From the NCBI GenBank assembly GCA_015501605.1, contig JADNRZ010000003.1, positions 1,488,001 through 1,552,000 of the forward strand: DNA of 64,000 nt, given 5' to 3'. Origin of the DNA: Panaeolus papilionaceus. Lineage: Eukaryota > Basidiomycota > Agaricomycetes > Agaricales. Positions within the stretch are counted from its first letter, which is position 1, and every line of letters starts with the position of its first letter. This document shows, piece after piece, positions 10,914 to 22,208 of the stretch. The notes below the pieces were generated by a model that saw only the letters and a program-made list of their open reading frames with translations, made no database searches and had not been told where the DNA came from. Position numbers and translations under genes: made by a program.

Positions 10914-13900
10914 CTCTTATTAGAAGTCGCGAGAGGGTGTGCAAGTCAACAGCAGACTGAGCATAGAAATGCAACAGCAAACTCAAAAACGACGAAACCA
11001 TTTCAAAAACATCCCAATGTATAAACCACCAAGATTTAGATCTCAGATCTCAAAATGACATAGTCACTGTCACATAATCACAAATCTCAAATTAATTACC
11101 TTTACCAGATCTGCCGAACAACCAGACTTCTAAAAAGAACCTTCCAATATTTTGTCACATTTCTTTTTTTGATTATTCCTTTTTTTTCCTTTTTATTATT
11201 TTTATTCCTCCGCTTTCTCACAGTCCCCCACATCTACCCTGAGAAAACAAACACCTCTTTCTTTCTCTCTTTCTTTCTTTCGCAGTACAATCCCTATATC
11301 CCATTTTATACCCGCCTATCTCAACTCATCATGAACGACACCTACCCTCTATTCTAAAATAAATTTTATGTACATCAGGTTAAATTCAGAATACCTCCGT
11401 TTGAATGTCATGTCTATATATCGTCATGATCTCATGACGGAACAAAACCATAAACTCGGAAGCTGTTGGACTGACCGAGAAATGCAAAATAAGTAATACA
11501 GGGTCCTATAATTCACCCCATACAGTTCCGTCCCTCCAGTGCCCCCAAAGCCTTTCATTGGGTATCATCCAATAGAAAGTGCACCCAAAGCATCATGTAA
11601 AAATCCCAATCCTTTCTCTTTGGCGACGAAGACGGGTTTCGCCAACGCAGATAACGACACCCTTTTCTTGTAATTCGGCTCAGGGTTTCCAAGAATATAC
11701 CAATGTATGATACAGGAAGCTGCAACCTGCCGTCGACTTGCATTTTTTGCCCAAAGACGGTACTCTATACTTATCGAGAGCAAACAAAATAATCAAACTA
11801 TCATTTTCCAATGAGACCCCCAGCCTCACTTCGAACTGTCACTACAAACCCACCTACCATGCCCCCGCTTACATCGGATGCAATCCAAAACCCATCACCA
11901 ACCATCTATCTATTCTCCTAGCTCTCCAGCCACTTCAGTGGCCATAACCTTGTCACCTAATAAAATGCGATGTGCATCGCCTTCTGTGATGTTGCCTCTC
12001 ACATGAACCATCCATCGCGTCGGCATGCCAGCCATTTGTAGCTTGCCTTTGACACTTCGGCCATATCTCACTCTCTCAAGATACATTCTGTTTAGATGCA
12101 CACTTTCGGTCCCACTTTCCGAATAGCTTTCTAATCCCCCTCGCAGCCTAGCAAGTTCGATCCGCCTCTGCATGTGTCAATATCTAGACGCGTCTATGAA
12201 GCTTTCCCGCGTCAGCCCAATAGGCAAACTTGAGTATCACCCCCGAACATCGTTGTTTAACTCTCTGAGATCGACACAAACACCTCTAACCCACATCTTC
12301 GTTCGAGCTGTTCACAATTTACTCGTAGAGAGAAAGACCGCATGATCACCATCATTACGCACCTTCGACGTCGGACCCACTGTCCATCACCATGTTGATT
12401 TAAAGTTCCATTGCCACAGCGCAATTATCGAAACAGGCAGCGTCAATTGACTGACCCTATACTGATGGCTGAGTAATCCTCGATCCCGTCCGTTACCGCA
12501 GGCCTGTGCTCTTCAGTCGCCCATCGGCAATATCATGATGAGTATAGAAGTTTTAAGGAAAGCATTCCTCCACGACCTGGTGACCGTTAGAGTTTGCGAT
12601 CTGAAATGCTTCGTCTCCATCTCCATTGCCATTGCCCCCCTTTTTTTCATGGCAGTGATATCACCGACGTACTTACTACATACCCGCTAAATTCATCCTA
12701 CAAATACGGTGTTGTATTGAAATATTAGATAGGGTCTTGCTGTGTCCGCGGACCTCCACTCGAACATCACCCGCATAACACGGCACGAGATACCAGGGAC
12801 AGCGTTTGCGAATATTTGATACACGCACCCCTTGAGATCGGAGACGAGGTACCAGCGCTTTTATTACCAAGCTGTTCATCGAGGCTTCAGTTGGCCGTTA
12901 TTTGCGCTCTTTGTAAATATTTTTGTCGATGATATTCTTAGCTACAATGTATCACTTCGACGTTCCTGTACGCCCCCAGACACAGCTTGATTTGATGGTC
13001 GACAATGTGATGTAAAAATGTATAGTCGCCATCCCGAGCTCACAGAAACAGGTATTCGAAATGATGCATTAAACACACCCCGAAATTCAGAGTTCATTGT
13101 GAGCGCAGCTGTGATGCACCCACAAACCCCAATGCCACCATTTGGCCAACTCATTTCCCTAAGCGTCAAAAATGCAAACGCAATCAAAATTTCATTCTCC
13201 GCGACGAAAGAAGCATCAGGCAGATCATTAAGAGGCCCACTTACCTGGCCCAGGGAGTGATGAGCCACAATGAAGTCCAAGTTAATGCTATCATACGCCT
13301 TAAGCTTGAACTTGGTTTCGATTGACCATACATGCTCCGCAGGTAGTGTGAAAAAGCGATCGTTGAGTTGATATGAATTTTTCCTCTCCGTCGAGTCAAA
13401 GTTAACGGAGGTTACGGCCTATAAAGCCGCCGATAACTCGCACAACAACAAAGAAGTGTAAGTCGGCACGAAGCCTTTTCGTTGCTCTAATGAATTGTCA
13501 ACCCTCTGCAATATAGACAAATGCGACGATGTACATTTCGTCAACTTCGCGGGAGGTAATCCATTTATACTTGCCTTTATTCTTGAGGATCATGTCTTGG
13601 CACCATTCCAGATCAAAAAATGGTGATGTTCCCATTCACCTCCAGTGAGCCCACACTAACCCCCCGCCTGATTCCCGAACAAGCGCATCGCTCATTCTCT
13701 ATTAAACGTTGCTCGAAATAAAAGGTGGCTACACAGCATAACCAGTCTCACACGTTCTCCATCCCGGGACCGTGTATAATTAGCTGTTTTTAATTTGTAG
13801 ACATACATATCTATCATATCACAATCGCCATCTGGTCGCCACTTTAGCACCATCCTTTTTATGTCACTTTGTTCTGCAAACATTAAAAATTAAATATCAA

Positions 13901-16897
13901 ACCTCGAATTGCAGTCGGATCAGTCATATTTTGATAGGACATTCACACCAGACCTTCAAACCGAAGACAGCCAGTTTCGGAGGAGATTTCGACGGCATCG
14001 ATGTGATCAATTAAACAAGTAAAGAGAGCTGATGTGACACTTGGGCACAATAGCATTATAATATTTCATCCCGTCACAATCGACAACAATAAAGCCCACA
14101 TCCACATTCCGAATCCCGACACTCCGAATCCCACTGTCCATTCTCATCTCGTTTGACATGTTTGGGACAGCATGAATCGAACTCTTCGAAAGACATCCGA
14201 CGTAGAAAGCCGATTCTAGGCATGCTGCTAATCAGCGTGGCATACCTCACATCACCTTGAATTGGTTGCGTTTGACAGAAAGACCACATGCCACGATTGG
14301 TAACGTCTACTATAGTTCGAAACCTTGCTTTATGTCAGCGCCGTCACACACCCGCATATCTGTCGCAAACACCATACAGCGCTTCGTTTTCATACTATGA
14401 GGGCCACATAGTCTCTTCGATTCATTTTACCGCAGTGCGCTAGAGCCCATCAAAGTTGCGCCAGAAACATGCGAGTCTGCTGATGAGGCTAGACACCTTC
14501 GAACACATGGTGCTTCTGGGCGCTCAAGTGTGCCAAGACTTCACGATTTTAGCGCCCCGGTTGGGGTACAACCCCCACTCTAGTGTTAAAAGCGCCTGGG
14601 CTGTGGATTGTGAACTAGTCGAAGCGCACATGATACGGCGGCAAGGGCTTCTTCCATGCCGCTGTACATTCTCTGAAAAGCAAGCTCTACCCAGCTGTCA
14701 TACTTGTCAGAACCTCGCGCGTCGATGCGCCGTGTCGGAGTGCTGACACCAAATGACGATGTCAGAGGGCCGCGTCGAGCAACGCATTCACTACATGCAC
14801 CTTTGACGGCTTTTTTTGTCGTTGCTATGCTTCTGGTATCTTCATCCGGCTACTCATGTGTGACCGAAGTGCATGTGTTTCTGATTACTGGCCTTCAGAG
14901 CGATTGCGGACAGCCGTGATCTTCTTTTCTTCCGTCTTCTGCACCCACAACGTCGATACAACATACAGAAAGAACTTGCGAATGCATCTCTACAAGTCGT
15001 CAATGGCAGACCCGCACAACTGTCATACTTTGTTACATGCACGGTCCGTAGAGGGGAAAAATTTGTACCGTCCCCTGAATGTCTGTGAATTACTGTCGTA
15101 AGGACTGGGCGTCACAGTAGAAGAGCTGCTGCTCCTCCGAGAATTCCACCCGCCATCTGCCGTCGGTCCCAATTTCTGGGAATTTTTTGTGAATTAATTG
15201 CGTCGCGCATCGAGTGCCCTCCCCTTTGTGCGACGTGATGACAGTGCCTTCCCAGCAAAAAACAACAACGACTCAGGTCCAGAGGCCGTCATTATATGCA
15301 GGGTCAGCACCATGCCGCATGTTTATGTTGATGATGGAAGAGAGGACCTGTCAGCTGAAATCCCGCGGTTCTCACCAATACATAGCTGTACCTTTCACGA
15401 AAGCAAGTATTTAGATACCGTTGAGGACGTACCTACGTGATGTAACGACTGCATTGTATTGATGACATGTGGTCAGAATGCACAGACAGGGCGGCTTCCA
15501 AGCCTGGATCTCTGGTTGGATGTACCTCTGGGTCGGGAAAGGGCTCTCAGGAAAGCGATACTTGTTTGATTAAAAGACCGTTTGGTTTCTTAATAATTAC
15601 TTCATCTTCTGAATCGATACTCGTCCAGTTAAGAACGCAAACTAATCGTAATTCAGACTGATTCGACCTTTGATGAAGTTGCAAGTCCGAACTTTCTAAG
15701 TATCTATAGGTTGGACTTCGTGGATTAGAGAGAATATAGCCCGGCGGGGTCAAAACAGGAACAGGTCATCAAGATTCAAGGGTCTTCCCGACACTTCATG
15801 GGACTTGGCCCAGGGATCAAGGGAAAAGAATATATAAGCTGGTAGGTGTGTCCAGGAACCAAGTCGCAGTATCACTGCCACGGTACCATATGGGGAAATA
15901 ATCAACACAATCCCCTGTCTGTCTCGCCTCGTCTCTGTTCTTTCACAAACAAGGGGTAAGGCACAAAGGTGACGGAGCGACAGACTGGGCGTTCGTATAT
16001 TCAAGTTATCCTTCCAATATACTGACGTCGTCGCTTGCTCTGAATCTTACAAGCAGAAACATAAGGTGGAATTGAAAAGCTTTCAGACTGCAGTGAGGGT
16101 GATAGATGGCTTCTGGACGTTGGGAGTCTTTCAAAAGGGTCATCCCCCTGGGCCTTGATATTTGCGTGTATACGTGTTTGTGTAGATACAAACAATGCCC
16201 AGAGACTTCATTCAGGGCACTGACCGTGCAAATTCCACTGATACTATCGTTGGTCACCAGTCGGGTACGGCTTCACTAATTTGCGACTGGAATATTTTCC
16301 TCTGCTCCCCTGACATTGAGACTTGGTAAACCTACGTAACTTTTGATTTTCTACTTGAATATGAATTTTTATTGAGGAAAAACGAGGGAGAACGAGCGTC
16401 GGAGTGGTACCGGTGGTGTCTAGTCGAAAATACCACCACTCGGGTTTTTCTGTCACGAACTGTCACTGAGGTGGAAAGGGTCAGTTTGGCAGAAAGTGAT
16501 GCCATCAAATCACTAGACTTCATGGATGCACGAAACGTATTTCGTTGCCCATGAAAGCGTATAACGTCGAGGCAGTCTGATATTTTGCAGACAGATAGTA
16601 GCACACTACATTAAGTTTCAGGCCGGATTTTGGACGGATTGGAGCTCTACATCGTACGGGATCTGGAAAATAACGCGCATTTTACGTGACTTTTTGATAC
16701 TCACGTTTTGGTCTGCAAATTCCTGCACTTCGTATTTCCATATTTTCTTAAATCTAACTAGAGATCGTGGTGTATTCTACTTAGATCTACCTGGTTTTAA
16801 ATTCTCAACTTTTATATCACACCATTGAGCGAGATATCTGCAGATTACCAAAAAAACCCGAGTGGTGGACATCCACGAGTGGTGACTAACGATAGTA
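10914..16897. other. Long gene-free region upstream of the Con7-like gene
   Basis: About 6 kb with no supportable coding gene. All open frames are under 100 codons and unrelated to known families. Near the Con7-like ATG the sequence is A/T-rich. On the plus strand, 11164-11285 is a strong pyrimidine tract ending in TTTCGCAG, which reads like a 3' splice site and may be a fortuitous C/T tract in a promoter. The remainder is plain mixed-composition sequence. It probably contains the leader and regulatory region of the Con7-like gene and perhaps an unannotated non-coding transcript. Confidence 0.5.
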
Positions 16898-17075
16898 CAG
16901 TCGACTCTGTCATAACCGATAGGTCTCGGGAGTCACCAAAAGCTATCGGTTATGGGAGGTTATCGGTTATCACAGCGGGTTTTAGGCCTTGGAAGGCAAT
17001 TTGGGAGTCACCAAAAGTTATCGGATATTAGAGGTTATCGGTTATGATAGCTATCGGTTATGATAGAGTCGACTG
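16898..17075. mobile_element. 178-bp pogo/Tc1-mariner-like MITE
   Basis: Terminal inverted repeats of 25 bp begin CAGTCGACTCT and end CATAACCGATAG. They differ at one base (position 12, G on the left, A on the right arm). The element is flanked by TA on both sides (16896-16897 and 17076-17077), the target duplication of Tc1/mariner elements. The CAGT start is typical of pogo/Tigger-type ends. Inside there are two diverged direct copies, about 76 bp apart, of a unit starting GGGAGTCACCAAAAG and carrying the ATCGGTTAT motif. There is no transposase, so it must be mobilised in trans if at all. Confidence 0.85.
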
Positions 17076-17077
17076 TA

Positions 17078-17429
17078 TATAGTTTGGATTCATGATATGA
17101 TGGTGGAGCAATTATCAATAACAGGGTAGAGAAGCCACGGGAATGACGGTTGACTCCTATTGTATGCACTTGAGGCCTATGTTGAGCAGAAAAAGAGTAT
17201 TGTACAAGAAAATAATGTACCTTGCTGATGGAAGAAGACTCTGAAGAGCAGATAAGACTCAGAGTCTCTGGTCCGAGTCGTCGTCATAAGTCTATTCCAA
17301 ACACGTGACTGAAAATGTCATATTCGACCAAGTGCGGCGGGCGAGTCTTGGTAACGATCTGAAATTAAAGGGAATGTCCCTTGTCCATAACTTTTACCTT
17401 CTCCAGTGATCGACTCCTGCTCGTCTACC
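17078..17429. other. Intergenic, promoter side of RING gene
   Basis: No gene is seen. This 352-bp stretch separates the MITE from the ATG of the RING protein gene and presumably contains its core promoter. I see no distinct TATA box or repeat. Confidence 0.5.
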
Positions 17430-18569
17430 ATGTTGGACCACAAGGAATCATCTCCAAGTTCATTAAAACGTCGGCGTTCTTCAAGGTTAAAAAATCAAAC
17501 AGGTTTGTGTAATCTATGGCCACTCGAATTTGAAATTACTCCTATTCATGCCTCACAAATCCTATCACCATCATCTAGCCGCCAACAAATCGACTCTTTT
17601 CTTTGAAGGGAACCCAAGGGGTCAAGTGACAAGGCAGCGCCGTGCTATTATCGATGTGAATCAGAATAATAATAAGTCGTCCAATATATCAATACCCTCC
17701 AATCCATCGAACCTTTCTGGCTCCTCCGCACAACGATTGGAACGGACAAAGCTTAGAGATTTGAATAGGCGTGAGAAGGATCTCATCCGCAAAGAAATCG
17801 CATTACAGGCCCGCTCAGATGCATTGGACGAAAGAACATCTTCGGTTTCACGCAAAGAGGATCAGGTCAAAGAAATGATGTCACAAATAAGCCGAAGGGA
17901 GGCAGAGAGTGCACTACAAATATTGGAAGAACATTTTATGTGTTCACTGTAGGTCATTGAATCTACTTCTGAATACGTTCTAAACACATAATTCCCTTGA
18001 TGGCAGATGCTACGAGGTTCTCGCAGTTCCTTACACACTTAACCCGCCCAGTTGCGGCCATACATTCTGCGCTCTTTGTATTCTCAAGTGGTTCTTTTCC
18101 CGGTTGCATCGCGCCTGTGGAGGCTGGCACGAGTCCGTAGATTGTCCAATCTGTCGCAATCTTCTGATCATCACGCCGGAATCAGTTCCACGATCTCATG
18201 CCACCTTCCCCTTCGTTCCAAATCGCGTCGCCGCCTCTGTTATTGATTCCCTCCTGGAAAAGCTTGCCAGAGTGCCGCTAACCTCGCAAACCAGCATCAT
18301 CAAGAGGGAAGAAGACGAAGACACGTGCACATCACAATCAAGGAAGGCCACCAACCCAGAATGTGTCCGGAAAAGGGAGCAATCAGAGGAGAAGGACAAC
18401 CCTCCAATGTCGGATAACCTGGCAGTTGCTGGTTGGAAGGAAGGCGGCAATTCGAGAGTAGAGTGGCTGAAAAGAGATAGGTAAACTTTCTGCCCTTTGA
18501 TATGTTTGTAGAGTCCTCACGGAGATCTTCATACCAGAGAAGGCAAAAGAGAAATGGCTCATCTCGTAA
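17430..18569 (+). CDS. Coiled-coil plus C3HC4 RING finger protein, putative E3 ubiquitin ligase
   Basis: The model is join(17430..17502, 17579..17948, 18007..18480, 18512..18569), 324 aa, with all phases closed. The N-terminus is basic and Ser-rich (SLKRRRSSRLKNQ). Residues about 60-140 are charged heptad-like sequence consistent with a coiled coil (RLERTKLRDLNRREKDLIRK onward). A RING finger follows directly: C-S-L-C, then C-G-H-T-F-C-A-L-C, then C-P-I-C, with a somewhat long spacer before the last pair. The C-terminal third is acidic and Lys/Glu-rich. The coiled coil followed by RING resembles the C-terminal half of RNF8/CHFR-type ligases, but there is no FHA domain, so I only call a RING E3. 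Substrate and location are unknown. The splice that joins L-C of the first zinc pair gives strong support for the model. Confidence 0.85.
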
Positions 18570-19043
18570 ACCATTGGTGCACTATGGAATCTCAAGACTT
18601 CATTTTATTGAAGCAAACTCTCGGCGTCTAGACCTGCGTCGACAAAGAAACACTTTTTCTTGCACGTCCTTATATGCGCCATAATGTCAAGACATACAGC
18701 TTTCCCAGAATTATCGCCGACATTCGGCCGCCCAAGCACCACCCTCGTATGACCTTGTAACTTTTTGTAAATCAAACCTGTGATGTTGTAACACCTGTAC
18801 CTTTATGATACCCTACCCGCATTCATGTACACATAGCAAACACTCCAATGACGTTTTAGCATTCTTCACCTCCATCTATGTGATCGCCGTGATCTCAGTG
18901 TGCGCTAAACTACAAATGCGCATAGCCGAAGAGGTTCAGGAAATGCAACATGCAATCAGCATTTGCTCAAAAAGGACAAAGCTTGAATGTGATCAATACA
19001 TCATGAATTAGATAACTACAAAAAATTAGAGTGCACAGATAGA
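18570..19043. other. Convergent 3' intergenic region
   Basis: This holds the 3' ends of the RING gene (+) and ARP8 (-). A 68-codon open frame at 18805-19011 has no support. I see no structured RNA. Confidence 0.5.
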
Positions 19044-21784
19044 TCACAGGTAGTAACAACGTTCTTTCAGGGCCCTGATGCCAAACATATCCTAACTGGG
19101 GGTCAGCATTGTGACAGAGTACTCAAGATATTAACTCACCCAGTCTGAGGGGGTGACCCATAGGTCAGATACCCCGTCCATTTTTCCCAACACAGCGGCA
19201 CCTTTCCAAGCAAGAACGCGCGGGTCAACTTCCTTTGGCGGAGGGATTATCTGGACCTTTTCCATGAGTTGTACAAGGGGTGTTGCTATTGCTTGAAGCC
19301 TTCAAATGGATAGAAAGTCAGAATAGAAGAAACGATAAACGGCAAGAGATCGCATTCTAACCTGCTTTCCAAAGCATGGGCCATGCCCGGAGTCAAACCC
19401 GACCCACCCACGACAAGAACCGCTTGCAGATACTTCCTGATTTTCTCATCACCTCCGGCGGCTCGGGCACTGTTGAAGATTGCGACATCCAAAGGTAGTT
19501 TACTAGCCTCGAAGCAAACATCAATTGGATATCCCCCGGGGTATGTGACTACGGGAACTGCAGGTTGAAGTGGCACTGATGGAATCGGCTGTGGCTCAGG
19601 AGCCGCTTTCGTTTCGTCTTCCAGATCGATTATTTCAATTGGGGTTTCTTCTGTGACTGTTGCTGCTGCACTCGTTGAAGGTGGAGCATCAACATCCATA
19701 GATTGTACATCGGCCTGCGGTTTAGTTGGAGAAGATTCTACAAGAATAGAGGATAAGTCGAGATCTCTATTGGAATGAAAATTAGGTTACGGACCGAGCG
19801 GTGCATCAGTCGGCAGCGACGTCTGGGGCGTAAGGAGCGGGTCGGGAGCGGACGGTTTTTCTTGTTCTGCTGGCATCAGATGTGAAGTAGAGATTACCAT
19901 TGCACTCGTCTGTAGGATCAGTCAGATTAAAACTGACGATCCTGGTGTAAGATGCTTACAACAGAATCTGTCGGGTGCAGCATTATTTCGTCTGTGACAT
20001 TTTCCGAGTTAGGATGGAATTTGTTCTTCTTGCTATCGAATTCGATGACGCGGGGTTCGAATAGACACTACGGAATGGATTGAATAAGCCGGCCAATACA
20101 TCAACCAAAAAAGCCAAGCAAAATCCTACCATTGGAGCCAGAATGACTTCGTCGTACGCTCTTAATCCGTATTTTTCGGTCAACTTCCCAGGCCGTCTCA
20201 CAACAAAGTCGTAAAGATTGAGATTCACATCCGACTGCGGACAAAGTTAAATGGTTAAAAGAACAACACCACCTAAGGCTTACCTCTGCCAAAGTGCATA
20301 TACGTGCTTTCAAATCTTCCAACATAGCCCAATCATAGGAGCGATTCAAGTCTATCTCTCGATACGGAAACTTTATTCGTTCCAGTAGGACATACAGAAA
20401 CTCGGTTACGTCGTCCCCTCCCATATTCAGTGTCATCCTGGTAAGGTGTCAGGTAGTGTTGGAACAAGAGATGTATCGACCAGGACGCACCGGGTTTCCG
20501 CAAGAACCATACCTTCGTCGACACATGCGATGCTTGTCTTGGTTGCTCCGATATCCACAACGCAGGCATTCGATATACCAGCGCCGTATGTTGCGGCAAG
20601 AGATTCCTTTGGATTGATTGAGCGACATCACAGTTGCTTGTAACGAGATACATACTTGTTGTGCACATATTTGTTTGAATCCCATGGTCAATATCAAGAG
20701 GTTGATGAATTCCCGGACGTAGGCGCGATCGTAGAAATCTGGGATGACGAGGATGACTGAAAAGTTCTAAGGTGCGATATTAATACTGGAAAGGACCAAC
20801 AATCTGTTAGTTACCTTGTATTGGAAAGGTTTAATGTTCAGCCTTTCCTCAAGAGTAACCCTTATGATAGCTTCCAAGTCGCTATAAATCAATTGCTGCG
20901 ACGGGTAGTTAGACGTGTTGAAGTTGGAACCCGAAATGGGCCAATGAACCGCATATCGTGACGCCACTGGGTCAGCGATGCGCAAGGCCTGTTGAGTATA
21001 AGTAACGACGCGTTGTAAAAGAGCAAGCTAAATGGCACCTTCTCTCCAATTAGCACATCATCTGGACAGGAGGAGTCGATCCAATCCGTCTGGTAATCGT
21101 TGTGTTCAGCGATACGTTCGGGTTTGAATTGCTCATTAAAAGTTGAAGACGTTTTTTGGGCATTTGGAGTAACCCTCAGCTTGTAGAACTTCATGCGATC
21201 TCTTAACGAGGATGTTATTGTTGAAAGTTTCGTCTCGAACTGTGTAGTTGTAGGTAATGGGCTCTGTTCGCGGAATGGTCGACTTACGGGGTCAACATCT
21301 CCATCCATTTCACTTCCGTCTCTCGGTCTCGGGCGAGAGACAAGGGGTGTGCGTTCTTCCGTTGTAATATCGGTATTGCATCGACGAGCAACGACGCATG
21401 GAACAGATGCTGGTGTAACGTCCGACGCTCTACCTATTCTCATATACCTGGATCCTGGATGGATTACAATAACCTGAGAGCCTCGCCTAACCCCTTCAGA
21501 CTTGATGATCACAATGACAATGATTTTCGACTTACCTTTGCTCTGTGGCTTGCTCCTCAGCTGGTGCCTTCCCTTTCTTAGCGGCGTTACGCGCCCAGAT
21601 TGACTGTGATTCAGATTTCAGGTAAGTCGAACTGGCATGCTTAGGGTTGAATCTAGATCAGTGAACAGAGGTTAACCATTGCTCGACTTGAGAAAGTCGA
21701 TACAACGCACGCTAAAGGAACGTTAAACGTTGTGAACCGCAGACCGGTTTCGTCGCGTTTGGCATTAGGTATTCCACGGGGCAT
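19044..21784 (-). CDS. ARP8: Actin-related protein 8, INO80 chromatin remodeller subunit
   Basis: Arp8 is a nuclear actin-fold subunit of INO80 that helps bind nucleosomes and linker DNA. The start is at 21784 (MPRGIPNAKRDETGLRFTTF). The next exon supplies FNPKHASSTYLKSESQ, the region that is conserved at Arp8 N-termini. Then come the first actin-fold strands (VIVIHPGSRYMRIGRA), the DVLIGEKALRI block, VILVIPDFYDR, the ATP-phosphate loop region VVDIGATKTSIACVDEG, the NMGGDDVTEFL segment, and a C-terminal VLVVGGSGLTPGMAHALESR phosphate-2 loop ending in DWDMFGIRALKERCYYL. An acidic Pro/Ser-rich insertion (IEIIDLEDETKAAPEP) lies in the C-terminal half, as is usual for Arp8 large insertions. The gene has many short introns. 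It lies 425 bp downstream of TOR on the same strand. Confidence 0.93.
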
Positions 21785-22208
21785 TCTAAGAAGGGCGAAT
21801 TACTGCTGTGGAAGATGATGAACTAAAGAAGTAAATCCGTGCGAAGAATAAGCTGGGCGTTGTCAACGTCTGGGGGTTTATTGCATTTGACTTTTGGCAA
21901 CTTGAATATTTTTGAATGTCCATCAGAGTCAAACATGACCATGAAGGTGCTGTGCATAGTGATAAACAACTGCAAGCGCTGCCTCTTTTGGTTCTGAGTA
22001 ATTTGCTCATTACCCTTGACTCTCGAGAATAATGCCAGGCAGACGCTGGAAGGGTTTAGAATTATCGGTTGTAAAAGAGTAGCATGAATGAATATGGCGT
22101 AATATTGAAGCCATAGCCGTCTAAAATACAAGGGTACAAAGCAAGCATAATATGTAGATGATACAAAATATTGGGGTATAGCATGATATAATCAAAACTC
22201 TTTCGAGA
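21785..22208. other. Short TOR-ARP8 intergenic region
   Basis: This spans the 3' UTR of TOR and the promoter of ARP8, both on the minus strand. A 102-codon minus frame at 21823-22131 is rejected as chance: it has no family similarity. Confidence 0.5.

Noticed and set aside
21823..22131. 102-codon minus-strand frame between TOR and ARP8
   Set aside because: It lies in the TOR 3' UTR / ARP8 promoter and shows no family similarity.
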